Source: Fimbriimonadaceae bacterium (GTDB lineage: Bacteria; Armatimonadota; Fimbriimonadia; Fimbriimonadales; Fimbriimonadaceae). Taken from it: DNA of 64,000 bases. The stretch is taken from NCBI GenBank assembly GCA_019638795.1, contig JAHBTB010000001.1, forward strand, positions 638,960 to 702,959, in the 5' to 3' direction. This document shows, in pieces, positions 1-8,621 of the stretch. The notes under the pieces were generated by a model. It ran no database searches and was not told where the DNA came from. It saw nothing but the letters and a program-made list of their open reading frames with translations. A program made the translations under genes and the position numbers. The first letter of the stretch is position 1, and every line of letters starts with the position of its first letter.

Positions 1-1418
1 GTGAGGCACAGGCCTACTTGGACGCCCATCGCCTGAGTCAACCTTTTGGTGGGCCGGTCGTCGAGACAATGGACGAGGCGGAACGCGACGCCCTGTTGGG
101 GCAGGTGCTCCCGGTGCTCCGTGGCGCGTCGTCAAAGGAACGGAAGTCGATCCTCCTCGTCGACACTTCGGACGAAGCCCTGGAGTTCGTCAACTCCCGT
201 GAAGCAAAAGACCTCTCGCAGGTCGGGGCCGCATGCCCTGACCATTTGGTCCATACCAAGCGCGTCCCCCTCTTCGTTGACTGGTGCCCCCGCGACGGCG
301 TCGAAGCCCTGGAGGCGAAGGTCAGGGAGGGCGTCGCGCGCTACGTCCGCGAGTACGGCGAGTACTTCGAGGCCAACCGGACGGAGGGTGACGTGATGTT
401 CACGCCGTCGCCCCGGGTCGTCCTCATCCCCGGAGTCGGAATGGTCACCCTTGGGCCCGACGCCACCGGCGCCGACGTCTCGCGTCAGCTTTACCACCGC
501 GCGATGACCGTCATCAAGGGGTCGACGTCCATCGGCGGCTTCGTCTCCTTGTCTGCCGCCGAAAGCTACGGCATCGAGTATTGGCCCCTCGAACTGTACA
601 AGCTCAGCCTCAAACCTGCGCCCAAGGACCTGGAGGGACATGTCGCCCTGGTGACCGGCGCGGCCAGCGGCATCGGTCGTGCCACGGCAAAGCGACTTGC
701 CGCCGAAGGGGCCCATGTCGCCGTCGCGGACATCAACATTGACGGCGCCCACGAGGTCGCGGCGTCGATCCCGGGCCACTGTCGGGCGGTCGCCGTGAAG
801 ATGGACGTGACGAGCGAAGAATCCGTCCGGTCGGCTTTCCACCAAACGGTCAAGGCATATGGTGGAGTCGATATTGTCGTGAACAACGCGGGCATCGCGA
901 GCAGCGCGCCCATCGAAGAGACGAGCCTTCAGGACTGGGAACGTAACCAGAGCATTCTCAGCACCGGCTACTTTCTCGTCGCCCGTGAGGCGTTCCGCGT
1001 GATGCGCCGACAGGACGTCGGCGGCAACCTCGTCTTCGTCGGAAGCAAAAACAGCGTCGCCGCAGGCAAGAACGCCGCCGCATACAGCGCCGCAAAGGCA
1101 GCCGAGCTCCACTTGGCGCGTTGCCTGGCCGAAGAGGGCGGGGCCGCAGGCATCCGGGTGAACAGCGTGCTGCCGGACGGTGTTCTCAGCGGGTCAAGCA
1201 TCTGGGACGGCAAATGGCGCGCCGAACGCGCTGCCACCTACGGCCTGCAGCCTGACCAACTCGAGGACTTTTACAAGAACCGGACGACGCTCAAGGTCAA
1301 CGTCACGCCCGAGGACATTGCCGAGGCGGTCACGTTCTTTGCCGGGCCCAAGAGCAAGAAGACCACGGGCGGTGTCCTCACGGTGGACGGCGGCGTCCCG
1401 GCCGCCTACGTCCGATAG
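1..1418 (+). CDS. Bifunctional class II aldolase / short-chain dehydrogenase (C-terminal part, cut by window edge)
   Basis: The frame is open to the left edge of the window, so this is the C-terminal two thirds of a longer protein; the TTG at 18 is probably internal. The first ~200 residues look like the end of a class II aldolase domain (IPGVGMVTLGPD), followed by a linker and a complete SDR domain with the NAD-binding motif TGAASGIG, the NNAG motif, a catalytic serine (VGSKNS) and the YSAAK tyrosine/lysine pair. This domain order is known from bifunctional rhamnulose-1-phosphate aldolase/lactaldehyde dehydrogenases of about 690 residues, which cleave the sugar phosphate and oxidise the lactaldehyde. 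The substrate is inferred from the family; the aldolase zinc ligands lie outside the window. It ends 9 bp before the next gene on the same strand, so the two may be co-transcribed. Confidence 0.85.
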   Translation, partial: EAQAYLDAHRLSQPFGGPVVETMDEAERDALLGQVLPVLRGASSKERKSILLVDTSDEALEFVNSREAKDLSQVGAACPDHLVHTKRVPLFVDWCPRDGVEALEAKVREGVARYVREYGEYFEANRTEGDVMFTPSPRVVLIPGVGMVTLGPDATGADVSRQLYHRAMTVIKGSTSIGGFVSLSAAESYGIEYWPLELYKLSLKPAPKDLEGHVALVTGAASGIGRATAKRLAAEGAHVAVADINIDGAHEVAASIPGHCRAVAVKMDVTSEESVRSAFHQTVKAYGGVDIVVNNAGIASSAPIEETSLQDWERNQSILSTGYFLVAREAFRVMRRQDVGGNLVFVGSKNSVAAGKNAAAYSAAKAAELHLARCLAEEGGAAGIRVNSVLPDGVLSGSSIWDGKWRAERAATYGLQPDQLEDFYKNRTTLKVNVTPEDIAEAVTFFAGPKSKKTTGGVLTVDGGVPAAYVR

Positions 1419-1427
1419 CCGCCGACC

Positions 1428-2987
1428 ATGATAAAACAGGGTGTGCTCACCGCCGCGGTCCTCGCTGTCGCCGCTTGCGCCCGCCAGGCGCCAACTTCGC
1501 AATTGGCCAACCCTGGGCCGGGCCGCCCGTCTCTCGCCACGAACCTCAGTGGTCCGGCCGACTGGAACACCGAGATCCCCTTTGTGGACATGTTCCGGTT
1601 CAGCCGGGAATGGATCAGCCAGCAGGACGGCAAGGACTGGGGGCAAGGCCCCAGGCTCGACATTGACGCCAAGGGCTGGGTGAAGCGTCTGGAACCGGGG
1701 TGCTGGGCCGAGACGTTTGTCGCCAGCTACGACAAGCATTATCCGTCGGGCGACTACACCGTCCTCTACGACGGCAAAGGAGAACTCGACTTCGGGGCCG
1801 GCGGCCCCCAGGGAGCGGTCGGCGGCAACGGCCGGTACATCGTCCACGTCGATTCGACCAAGGGCCACTTTGCCGTCCGCCTGATGAAGACCGACCCGAG
1901 CGACCCCGTCCGGAACATTCGCGTCTTGATCCCCGGCTCGGAGAAGACCTACCGGGAGAACCCATTCAACCCGACATTCCTGGCCCGCTGGAAGGGGGTG
2001 AGCGCCCTGCGTTTCATGGACTGGATGCAGACCAATGGGAGCAAGGTGAAGACGTGGTCAGAACGTCCCCGCCTGGACGACGCCAATTGGTGCGCCAAGG
2101 GTGTCCCGGTGGAGTTGATGGTCGACTTGGCCAATCGTCTCCAGGCCGACGCCTGGTTCTGCATTCCGGTGCAAGCGGACGACGATTACGTGAGACAGTT
2201 CGCCGGGCTGGTCCAGAAATCCCTTGACCAGAGGCTACGGGTCTACGTGGAGTTAAGCAACGAGGTCTGGAACCCGGGCTTTGACCAAAGCACCTACGCC
2301 GAGCAGCAGGGTGCGGCGGCCCACTTGGGCGACGGGTTCGAAAACCGTTGGCGCTGGTACGCCCTCCGGTCGTCCCAAGTCTTTGCGGCCTGGAACCAGA
2401 CCTTCCCCCGCCCACGCACCGTCCGGGTCCTCGCCGCCCAGGCAGGCTGGATCGAACCGGCGAAGCAAATCCTCGCGTTTCGCGACGCGGCCAAGAGCGC
2501 CGACGTGCTTGCCATCGCCCCCTACGTCGGCTATACCCCTTCGCCCAGTGACAACCCGAGCGCTGACGAGGTGGCCGGGTGGACGGCCGACCAGGTGTTC
2601 GGGCACCTTCGCGACAAGGTCTTCCCCGCCGTCGCCGACATGGTCAAAGGGCACAAGGCGCTGGCCGATAAGTACGGCCTGGCCCTGGTCGCCTACGAAG
2701 GCGGGCAACACTTGGTCGGTATCCAGGGTGCGGAGAACAACGACCGGCTCACCGAGCTCTTCACCAGCGTCAACCGCGACCCTCGGATGGGCAAAGTCTA
2801 CGACGACTACCTGAAGCTCTGGCAAAAAAGCGGCGGCGGCCTCTTTGCCAATTTCTCGTCCGTATCGTCTTCGTCCAAATGGGGCTCGTGGGGGGCGATG
2901 GAGTATGCCGACGGGAGCAAGGCCGACTCTCCCAAATACGCGGCGTTGATGCGCTGGGCGGCCGGGCTTGGTCAGAAGGTGCCGTAA
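1428..2987 (+). CDS. Secreted glycoside-hydrolase-like lipoprotein
   Basis: A 519-residue exported protein. The N-terminus is a short lipoprotein signal (VLAVAAC, Cys about residue 17), so it is probably anchored on the cell surface or in the periplasm. The body resembles TIM-barrel glycosidases of the GH-A type: VELSNEVWN (Glu279 as candidate acid/base) and AYEGGQH (Glu424 as candidate nucleophile) sit at the usual relative spacing, and the start of the mature part (TNLSGPADWNTEIPF) is typical of a poorly characterised family of planctomycete and armatimonad cellulose-binding-like proteins. The substrate cannot be told from the sequence. It starts 9 bp after the aldolase/dehydrogenase gene, which suggests a shared role in sugar use. 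The catalytic assignment is by eye only. Confidence 0.6.
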   Translation: MIKQGVLTAAVLAVAACARQAPTSQLANPGPGRPSLATNLSGPADWNTEIPFVDMFRFSREWISQQDGKDWGQGPRLDIDAKGWVKRLEPGCWAETFVASYDKHYPSGDYTVLYDGKGELDFGAGGPQGAVGGNGRYIVHVDSTKGHFAVRLMKTDPSDPVRNIRVLIPGSEKTYRENPFNPTFLARWKGVSALRFMDWMQTNGSKVKTWSERPRLDDANWCAKGVPVELMVDLANRLQADAWFCIPVQADDDYVRQFAGLVQKSLDQRLRVYVELSNEVWNPGFDQSTYAEQQGAAAHLGDGFENRWRWYALRSSQVFAAWNQTFPRPRTVRVLAAQAGWIEPAKQILAFRDAAKSADVLAIAPYVGYTPSPSDNPSADEVAGWTADQVFGHLRDKVFPAVADMVKGHKALADKYGLALVAYEGGQHLVGIQGAENNDRLTELFTSVNRDPRMGKVYDDYLKLWQKSGGGLFANFSSVSSSSKWGSWGAMEYADGSKADSPKYAALMRWAAGLGQKVP

Positions 2988-3004
2988 GCGGCCGGGAAAA
3001 ATGG

Positions 3005-3092
3005 TGGCGGACAGGGTGGGATTCGAACCCACGGAGGCTTGCACCTCACCGCATTTCGAGTGCGGCGCACTAGACCACTATGCGACCTGTCC
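3005..3092 (-). tRNA. tRNA-Ser (anticodon CGA)
   Basis: Read on the minus strand the sequence folds as a class II tRNA: acceptor stem GGACAGG / CCTGTCC with encoded GCCA, a five-pair anticodon stem CCGCA/TGCGG around loop CTCGAAA (anticodon CGA), a long variable arm, and a T-arm with GGTTCGAATCC. The long variable arm and anticodon CGA give serine, reading UCG. It lies 37 bp downstream of the DUF255-like gene on the same strand and may be processed from that transcript. Confidence 0.95.
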
Positions 3093-3129
3093 GGGCCCCA
3101 AGATTATGACCCAAGGGCCGGACCGGTAC

Positions 3130-5199
3130 CTAGGGTGCGTCGACCGACGATTGACGCTGGGCCAACCGGGACTGGACTTGGTCCACCGTCAGCGGGCCGA
3201 CGACGCTGCCGTTTGTCTCCACGTAGATGCCCGGCCCGCGGGCCTGGATGTCCGGTCGGACTGAGGCGACGGCGGGATATGTCCACGCCAGGGTCGCCAA
3301 CGGGTCCCACAGCCGCGCCGTCCGGACACTGTCTGGCCCGACGGTGAAGACGGCGGTGTCGGCCTGTGCCCAGAGGGCGGCCAAGTAAAACGTTCCCAGT
3401 TGCCGCGAGATTTTCGCCGCCGCCGGGGCCATCGCGCGGACGATCTGGTCGGCCCGCTCGCGCATCGTGGAGCGTACCGCTGTGTTTGGCTCTAGGCTTG
3501 CGTAGGCACGCAAGAGGTACGCCATCTGCGCGCATGTCGAAGGCAGGTCGTCGTCGACCAGCTTCGGAAGGGTCCAGTTCTCCGCGACATCGCCGTAGGC
3601 CGAGAACTTGGCGTTGAAGACGACGCCCGGCACGTTCGAGGTGTAGCGGTTCCATGCCGAGTCCAGCACCTTTCTCCCCGACTCAAGCGAGGCGACGTCG
3701 CCAAAGAGGCGGAACCGGGTCAGTTCGAGTTCGGCAAAGTTGGTGAAGTCGCCCAGATAAGTGGTGCCCGGCACAGAATTGAAGCTGTGGACCACGTCGC
3801 TGTCGTTGACCAAGGCGGCCTGCAATCTGTCCGAAGCGGCCAGGGCCCGGTCAAGTTGGTCCTGCTGGCCGGTGGACGCCGCGTAGCGGAGCAAGGCCGA
3901 CGCCACCCGCGAACCGACGTCCAGGCTGGACTCCCCCGCCATCGTCGCCGGGGTCGACTGTTCAGCGGCACGCATGCGGTCGACCAACGCCAGGAAGGGG
4001 CCCGACTTTGACGACGGTATCGGCCAAGTACCCGCGAAGGGGAGCATGAGCGGGTTCCGCCCTGGGTCGAGCCCAAACAAGTCGGCAGCGTGTCCGGCGT
4101 CTTGGCCGAAGACGCGCCGCGCCCGCGAATACGACAGGCTGTAGCGGGCCGACCTCTGGTCAGGCCCGATGTCGGTGCAGCTTGCCGCGTAGAACTTGCC
4201 GTCGCTTACAAAGCGGTCAAGAAGGGACTCAAAGATCTGGTCGGCGATCCGCCGGTCCGGCGACCCAGGCTTCCCCTTGGTCAAGGCACCAAGGACTTCC
4301 AACATGTCGGCGTTTCGCGCCGCCGAGACACTCAAGCTGACCCGTCGCCACCGGTCGTCGCGGGCCGAGCGGAAGAAGACCCCGTCCAACCAAGAAAACG
4401 CCGGGGTCCGCATCAGACTGTCAACTTGGGCCTGGACCGCTTGCTGCTGGCCCGCTCCGATGAGGAAGGCGAAGTCTCGGCTGGGGAGGAGTTGGTTCGG
4501 GCCAGATCCCAGGCCCGGCCTGTCCGGCACGAGAGCGGCGAGCAGACCGTCGCGATAGCTGTCAGGATCCGCCACCGCCTGTTCGAAGCCCTCGTCAAGG
4601 GACTGGTTCTCACGCCTCTGTTGGACTTCAGCCGAGTCTGACTCGGTACTAGGCTTCGGGTAGCGGACTTCGTCGAGGATCGCGATGAACCGGATGTCGT
4701 CGAGCCGTCCTACCGCGGACGAGACGTCGACGACCTTGAGGATGCGGCCGCCGCCGGACAAAAAGAGCAGTTGGCTGTGGGTCTCCCAACCCTGCTCGGC
4801 CCGGGTCAGCTGGAGGAAGCACGACGACCACGCCCGATACATCTGGGCGTCCACGCGCACCGGAATGAAATCACGGTTCAACCGCTCGGAGACGTCGCCC
4901 GAAGAGAAGACCCTCTTGTCCAGGTCGGACGAGATGTCGCTCCATTCCGTCCCGATGGCGACAAACACCGGCTTGCCCGTCTCGCGCGACCTTTCGAAGA
5001 CGGCCGGTGACATTTCCTGCCATTCGATCAGTTGTCCCGAGGCCTGGCGCACATACCCGGCCTTGGACGAGGCGAGCCGCTGGTTCACCAACGGGGGGAT
5101 AAACGGTTTGACAAAGAATGCGACCGTCCCGACCAACACCCAGTAGACGACGGTGTTGGCGGTGACCCGATAAGACTGCCGGGGCGACAAACCGGGCAT
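3130..5199 (-). CDS. Membrane-anchored DUF255/YyaL-like thioredoxin-fold protein without CxxC
   Basis: A 689-residue protein with one N-terminal membrane helix (about residues 13-35) and then a thioredoxin-like segment (about 57-180). The segment has the layout of DUF255 (YyaL/SPATA20) proteins: IEWQEMSPAVFERSRETGKP, then VFVAIGTEW, then LNRDFIPVRVDA. In that family the site after the GTEW-like strand carries a CHWCH redox motif; here it reads WSDISS, so no redox-active cysteine pair is present. The remaining ~500 residues are helix-rich and could be a degenerate version of the (alpha/alpha)6 barrel that follows in YyaL, but I cannot demonstrate this. The ATG at 5199 is divergent from gatC, leaving only 36 bp for both promoters. 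Function unknown; a structural or chaperone role is more likely than oxidoreductase activity. Confidence 0.6.
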   Translation of the reverse strand: MPGLSPRQSYRVTANTVVYWVLVGTVAFFVKPFIPPLVNQRLASSKAGYVRQASGQLIEWQEMSPAVFERSRETGKPVFVAIGTEWSDISSDLDKRVFSSGDVSERLNRDFIPVRVDAQMYRAWSSCFLQLTRAEQGWETHSQLLFLSGGGRILKVVDVSSAVGRLDDIRFIAILDEVRYPKPSTESDSAEVQQRRENQSLDEGFEQAVADPDSYRDGLLAALVPDRPGLGSGPNQLLPSRDFAFLIGAGQQQAVQAQVDSLMRTPAFSWLDGVFFRSARDDRWRRVSLSVSAARNADMLEVLGALTKGKPGSPDRRIADQIFESLLDRFVSDGKFYAASCTDIGPDQRSARYSLSYSRARRVFGQDAGHAADLFGLDPGRNPLMLPFAGTWPIPSSKSGPFLALVDRMRAAEQSTPATMAGESSLDVGSRVASALLRYAASTGQQDQLDRALAASDRLQAALVNDSDVVHSFNSVPGTTYLGDFTNFAELELTRFRLFGDVASLESGRKVLDSAWNRYTSNVPGVVFNAKFSAYGDVAENWTLPKLVDDDLPSTCAQMAYLLRAYASLEPNTAVRSTMRERADQIVRAMAPAAAKISRQLGTFYLAALWAQADTAVFTVGPDSVRTARLWDPLATLAWTYPAVASVRPDIQARGPGIYVETNGSVVGPLTVDQVQSRLAQRQSSVDAP

Positions 5200-5235
5200 A
5201 CGGCCCCATTATGGGCGGGCGGTAACATGGGTGTG

Positions 5236-5526
5236 ATGTCGATTTCTTTGGACGAGGCCAAGCACGTCGCGAGACTGGCGAGGATCGAGCTTGACGGAGC
5301 GGAGTTGATGAGCTTCCAAGCCAAGCTCAACGCGCTGCTCGGTCACTTCGAGGACATCCAGCATCTCGACGTCACCGGCCGTTTGCCGAAGCCGCATGCG
5401 GTCGCCCTCAGCAACGTCATGGCTGACGACGTGCCGGGCGAGTGCCTGCCTAGGGACGTCGCCCTCGCCCTCTCCGCCGAGACCAAGGCCGGGCTCCACA
5501 TCGTCCCCACGATCATCGAGGACTGA
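5236..5526 (+). CDS. gatC: Asp-tRNA(Asn)/Glu-tRNA(Gln) amidotransferase subunit C
   Basis: A small subunit (96 residues) of the GatCAB amidotransferase that turns misacylated Glu-tRNA(Gln) or Asp-tRNA(Asn) into the correct aminoacyl-tRNA; GatC wraps around and stabilises GatA. It shows the family pattern: an N-terminal helix (HVARLARIEL), a second helix around LNALLGHFEDIQHLD, then the proline-containing stretch ending in VPTIIED. ATG 5236 gives the usual length (MSISLDEAKH); an in-frame ATG at 5227 would add three residues and cannot be excluded. gatA starts 4 bp downstream. gatB is not in the window. Confidence 0.93.
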   Translation: MSISLDEAKHVARLARIELDGAELMSFQAKLNALLGHFEDIQHLDVTGRLPKPHAVALSNVMADDVPGECLPRDVALALSAETKAGLHIVPTIIED

Positions 5527-5530
5527 CCAC

Positions 5531-6985
5531 GTGGCGCTCACCCAAATGACGGCGACTGAACTCGCCAAGGCCCTTCGCGCCAAGGAAGTCTCGGCCCGCG
5601 AGGTCACGGACGCTTTCTTGGCCCGCATCGAGGCTGAAGACCAGCACTACCGGGCGTACTTGACCGTCGACGCGGAAGGCGCGCGGGCCCAGGCCGACGT
5701 GGCCCAGGCTCTGATCGACGCCGGCGCGGGCGGCCCGCTCACGGGTGTCCCGGTGGCGGTCAAGGACAACATCTCTACCAACGGCGTCCGCACGACCTGC
5801 GCGAGCAAGATCCTCGACAACTATGTCCCGCCGTTTGACGCGACCGTCGTCAGCCGGCTTCACGACATGGGCTGTCCCATTTTGGGCAAGACCAACCTGG
5901 ACGAGTTCGCGATGGGGGCGAGTTGCGAGAACAGTGCCTACTTCCCCAGCCATAACCCGTGGGACACCGACTTGGTCCCTGGTGGGAGCTCAGGAGGATC
6001 GGCGGCGGCAGTGTCGGCCGAACTCGCACCGGTCGGCCTCGGTTCCGACACCGGCGGCTCGGTGCGCCAACCCGCTTCCCTGTGCGGCATCGTCGGATTC
6101 AAGCCGACCTACGGCCGGGTGTCACGGTACGGCCTGGTCGCGTTCAGTTCCAGCTTGGACCAGATCGGCCCCATGGCCAAGAACGTCGAAGACACCGCCC
6201 TGCTGGCCGAGGCGGTCAGCGGGCCCGACCCGCTCGACAGCACCTCCCTGCCTCAGGCACCGATCTCGGCGGCCCGCCTGAAGGAAGGGACCGTGAAGGG
6301 CAAGAAGTTTGCCCTTCCCAAGGAAGTCTTCTCCGCCGCCGTGGACCCCGGTGTCCGCGAGTGCTTGGAGCTGACGGTCGAAGTCCTTGCCCGCGAAGGC
6401 GCCGAGTTCACCGAGGTCAGCCTCCCCGCGATCAGCTACGGGGTGACGACGTACTACATCATCGCTCCTGCCGAAGCAAGCAGCAACTTGGCCCGTTTCG
6501 ACGGCATCCGGTTTGGGCCGCGCCTCGAGGGCGAGGGTCACATCGGCAATGTCGCAGAGACGCGGGGCAAGCTCTTCGGCCACGAGGTCAAGCTTCGCAT
6601 CATGGTCGGCACCTACGCCCTGTCGGCGGGTTACTACGACGCCTTCTACTTGCGGGCCCAGCAGGTGCGCGGACTGATGGCCGAGGAGTTCGAGAACGCG
6701 TTCAAGGATTTTGACGCCGTCCTTTCGCCGACCAGCCCGGTCGTCGCCTTTCCCATCGGTGGGCTCACCGAGGACCCTCTGAAACTCAAGCTGATCGATT
6801 TCTGTACCATCCCTGCGAACATGGGCGGATTTCCCAGCATCAGCCTGCCCTGCGGACTCTCCAACGACCTGCCGGTCGGCATGTTGCTTACCGGCCCGGT
6901 CATGGGTGACGAAGCCCTCCTGCAGACCGCCTACGGCGTCGAACGTGCCCTGGGCCGGGACTACCGACGACCCCCGATCCTCTGA
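5531..6985 (+). CDS. gatA: Asp-tRNA(Asn)/Glu-tRNA(Gln) amidotransferase subunit A (glutaminase)
   Basis: The amidase subunit (484 residues) of GatCAB, which hydrolyses glutamine and channels ammonia to the GatB active site. The amidase-signature triad is intact: Lys78 in VAVKDN, the cis-Ser153 in GGSSGGS, and Ser177 in DTGGSVRQPA, one off the numbering of the Staphylococcus aureus enzyme. The C-terminal substrate-binding segment (PANMGGFPSISLPCG) is also present. The GTG at 5531 is chosen because it lies 4 bp after gatC and gives the standard family length; the next in-frame ATG at 5546 would trim five residues. It forms an operon with gatC, while gatB must be elsewhere. Confidence 0.95.
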   Translation: MALTQMTATELAKALRAKEVSAREVTDAFLARIEAEDQHYRAYLTVDAEGARAQADVAQALIDAGAGGPLTGVPVAVKDNISTNGVRTTCASKILDNYVPPFDATVVSRLHDMGCPILGKTNLDEFAMGASCENSAYFPSHNPWDTDLVPGGSSGGSAAAVSAELAPVGLGSDTGGSVRQPASLCGIVGFKPTYGRVSRYGLVAFSSSLDQIGPMAKNVEDTALLAEAVSGPDPLDSTSLPQAPISAARLKEGTVKGKKFALPKEVFSAAVDPGVRECLELTVEVLAREGAEFTEVSLPAISYGVTTYYIIAPAEASSNLARFDGIRFGPRLEGEGHIGNVAETRGKLFGHEVKLRIMVGTYALSAGYYDAFYLRAQQVRGLMAEEFENAFKDFDAVLSPTSPVVAFPIGGLTEDPLKLKLIDFCTIPANMGGFPSISLPCGLSNDLPVGMLLTGPVMGDEALLQTAYGVERALGRDYRRPPIL

Positions 6986-7002
6986 CAAGAGGATAGAACG
7001 CC

Positions 7003-7809
7003 ATGGACGAAATCCGCCGACGCGACCAAGAAGTGTTCCGGCAGCAGTTTCTGTCGCCAGGTCGGATCGTCGTGATGGGCCTGATGGTGGTCCTGACCGC
7101 CCTCACCCTCGCTTCAAACAACATCGGGGTCGCCCTCTTCTCCCTGTGCACGAGCGCGGTTGTGGTCGGGGCGATCATCAACACGGCCTCCAAGGAGGCC
7201 AAACAAAAGCGTTTTTACAGCCAGAGGTTCCGGCAACACTGGTCACTCGCTGAGGAACGGGTAGCCAAGTTCCACGAGGCGGTCGAAGCTCTCCGCAAGC
7301 GTGGCCTCGGCGACTTTATGGAACTGCCCGGGACGGTGGACAAACTGGCCGCCGACCTCTACAACGCCTTGCGACGGGCAGACATCATCCAAAACGAGGT
7401 CGTCCAGAGCGAAGGCAGCCTCCGTGTCCCCAACGCCCACATGCCGACGGGGCTTCCCGACGCCCAGTCGCAAGAGCTCTACCGCCTTGCCGACAAGAAC
7501 ATCGCGGAGTACCAACAGCATTGGAAGGCCGTCGTGAGCGGCATCCAGCGGACCGAGGCCCAGTCGACCGTCTTCGTCACGACCCTTGACGCGCTCAGGA
7601 TCCGGATGCTCAACTACCGGCTCACCGGTCGGTCGCCCGAGTTGGAGAGCCGCGAGTTCCTCGGCGTCATCACCGAGGCAAAAATGCAGTTTGAGGCCAT
7701 CGACAAAGCCCTTGACGAGCTTGAGATGACCCCCTACCCCCAAAACGTCACTGTGCTCCCGCCCATCCCTCAAGCCGTCGTCGAAGAGCATCTTGAGGAA
7801 AGGCCGTGA
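7003..7809 (+). CDS. Membrane-anchored helical protein of unknown function
   Basis: I do not recognise this 268-residue protein. It has two adjacent hydrophobic helices near the N-terminus (about residues 20-64, GRIVVMGLMVVLTALTL and IGVALFSLCTSAVVVGAII), then a long, charged, mostly helical cytoplasmic part (HWSLAEERVAKFHEAVEALR; later AEYQQHWKAVVSGIQR) that may form a helical bundle, and a proline-rich tail. The start is well supported: an AAGAGGA Shine-Dalgarno-like sequence stands just upstream. It lies 17 bp after gatA and overlaps the ispE start by 4 bp (GTGA), so it belongs to the gatC-gatA-ispE transcription unit. No catalytic motif is visible. Confidence 0.75.
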   Translation: MDEIRRRDQEVFRQQFLSPGRIVVMGLMVVLTALTLASNNIGVALFSLCTSAVVVGAIINTASKEAKQKRFYSQRFRQHWSLAEERVAKFHEAVEALRKRGLGDFMELPGTVDKLAADLYNALRRADIIQNEVVQSEGSLRVPNAHMPTGLPDAQSQELYRLADKNIAEYQQHWKAVVSGIQRTEAQSTVFVTTLDALRIRMLNYRLTGRSPELESREFLGVITEAKMQFEAIDKALDELEMTPYPQNVTVLPPIPQAVVEEHLEERP

Positions 7810-8621
7810 AGGGCGGGCAAATCAATTGCCCGGCCAAGATCAACACCTTTCTTTCCGTCGGTCCACCCGACTCCGCGGGCTACCACCCGCTTCGCACCGT
7901 GTTCCAGGCCGTGTCGATCGTCGACTCTCTCTCCATCAGGCCCTCCGACAATGACACTGTCGATTGCGTCGGGATGGAACTGCCCACCTCGAACACGATC
8001 ACGAAGACCTTGGCGTTCGTCCGCGAGCTCGTCCCCGTGCCCCCGCTCGCGGTCCGGCTGGTCAAGGGCGTTCCCGCCCAGAGCGGCCTGGGGGGCGGTA
8101 GCAGCGACGCGAGCGGCCTCTTGAGGCTCCTCTCCAGGCTTGTGCCCGGCGGGCTTCCCGACCATTTCTGCCATGAGGTCGCCGCCGCGGTCGGGGCGGA
8201 CGCCCCGTTCTTCCTGGTGGGTGGTCGGGCGATTGGCGAAGGCTACGGGGAAAAGCTCACTCCCCTGCCCGACCTCCCCAGGCGGGAGCTGGTCGTGGTC
8301 ATGCCGGGGGAGGGACGTTCGACGGTCGAGGCGTACAAGGCACTTGACGTAATCCCGCGCGAATGGCGGGAGCTAGACCCGGGCGCGTTCCACAACGACT
8401 TTGAGTCGGTGGCAGGGCCAGCGTCACTCCACGCCGTCGAGCGGCTCAAGGCCCAGGGGGCCCGAGCGGCCCAATTGACCGGGTCCGGCTCAGCAGTTTT
8501 CGGTGTGTTCGGGTCGGCCGAAGCAGCGTCTCGGGCTGCCGACGCCTTGGCGTCCGAGTCGATCGGCAAGGTGTACCGGTGCCACACGCTTACCCGCGAG
8601 GAGAGCCTTTGGACATCGTGA
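7806..8621 (+). CDS. ispE: 4-diphosphocytidyl-2-C-methyl-D-erythritol kinase
   Basis: A GHMP-family kinase (271 residues) of the MEP pathway; it phosphorylates 4-diphosphocytidyl-2-C-methylerythritol with ATP on the way to isoprenoid precursors. Diagnostic features are the N-terminal CPAKINTFLSVG segment with the catalytic-region lysine, the glycine-rich ATP loop GLGGGSSDAS (about residues 94-103), and the C-terminal LTGSGSAVFGVF motif. Usual length is about 280-300, so this is slightly short but complete. The GTG start overlaps the previous stop by 4 bp, a sign of translational coupling, and the next gene begins inside its 3' end. Confidence 0.93.
   Translation: MKGGQINCPAKINTFLSVGPPDSAGYHPLRTVFQAVSIVDSLSIRPSDNDTVDCVGMELPTSNTITKTLAFVRELVPVPPLAVRLVKGVPAQSGLGGGSSDASGLLRLLSRLVPGGLPDHFCHEVAAAVGADAPFFLVGGRAIGEGYGEKLTPLPDLPRRELVVVMPGEGRSTVEAYKALDVIPREWRELDPGAFHNDFESVAGPASLHAVERLKAQGARAAQLTGSGSAVFGVFGSAEAASRAADALASESIGKVYRCHTLTREESLWTS

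Noticed and set aside
132..1112. Long minus-strand frames opposite the aldolase/dehydrogenase, nuoL, nuoM, nuoN, dehydrogenase and hydrolase genes
   Set aside because: They mirror strong conserved genes in other frames, consist of Asp/Arg/His-rich sequence, and have no recognisable domains; they are shadows of GC-rich coding DNA.
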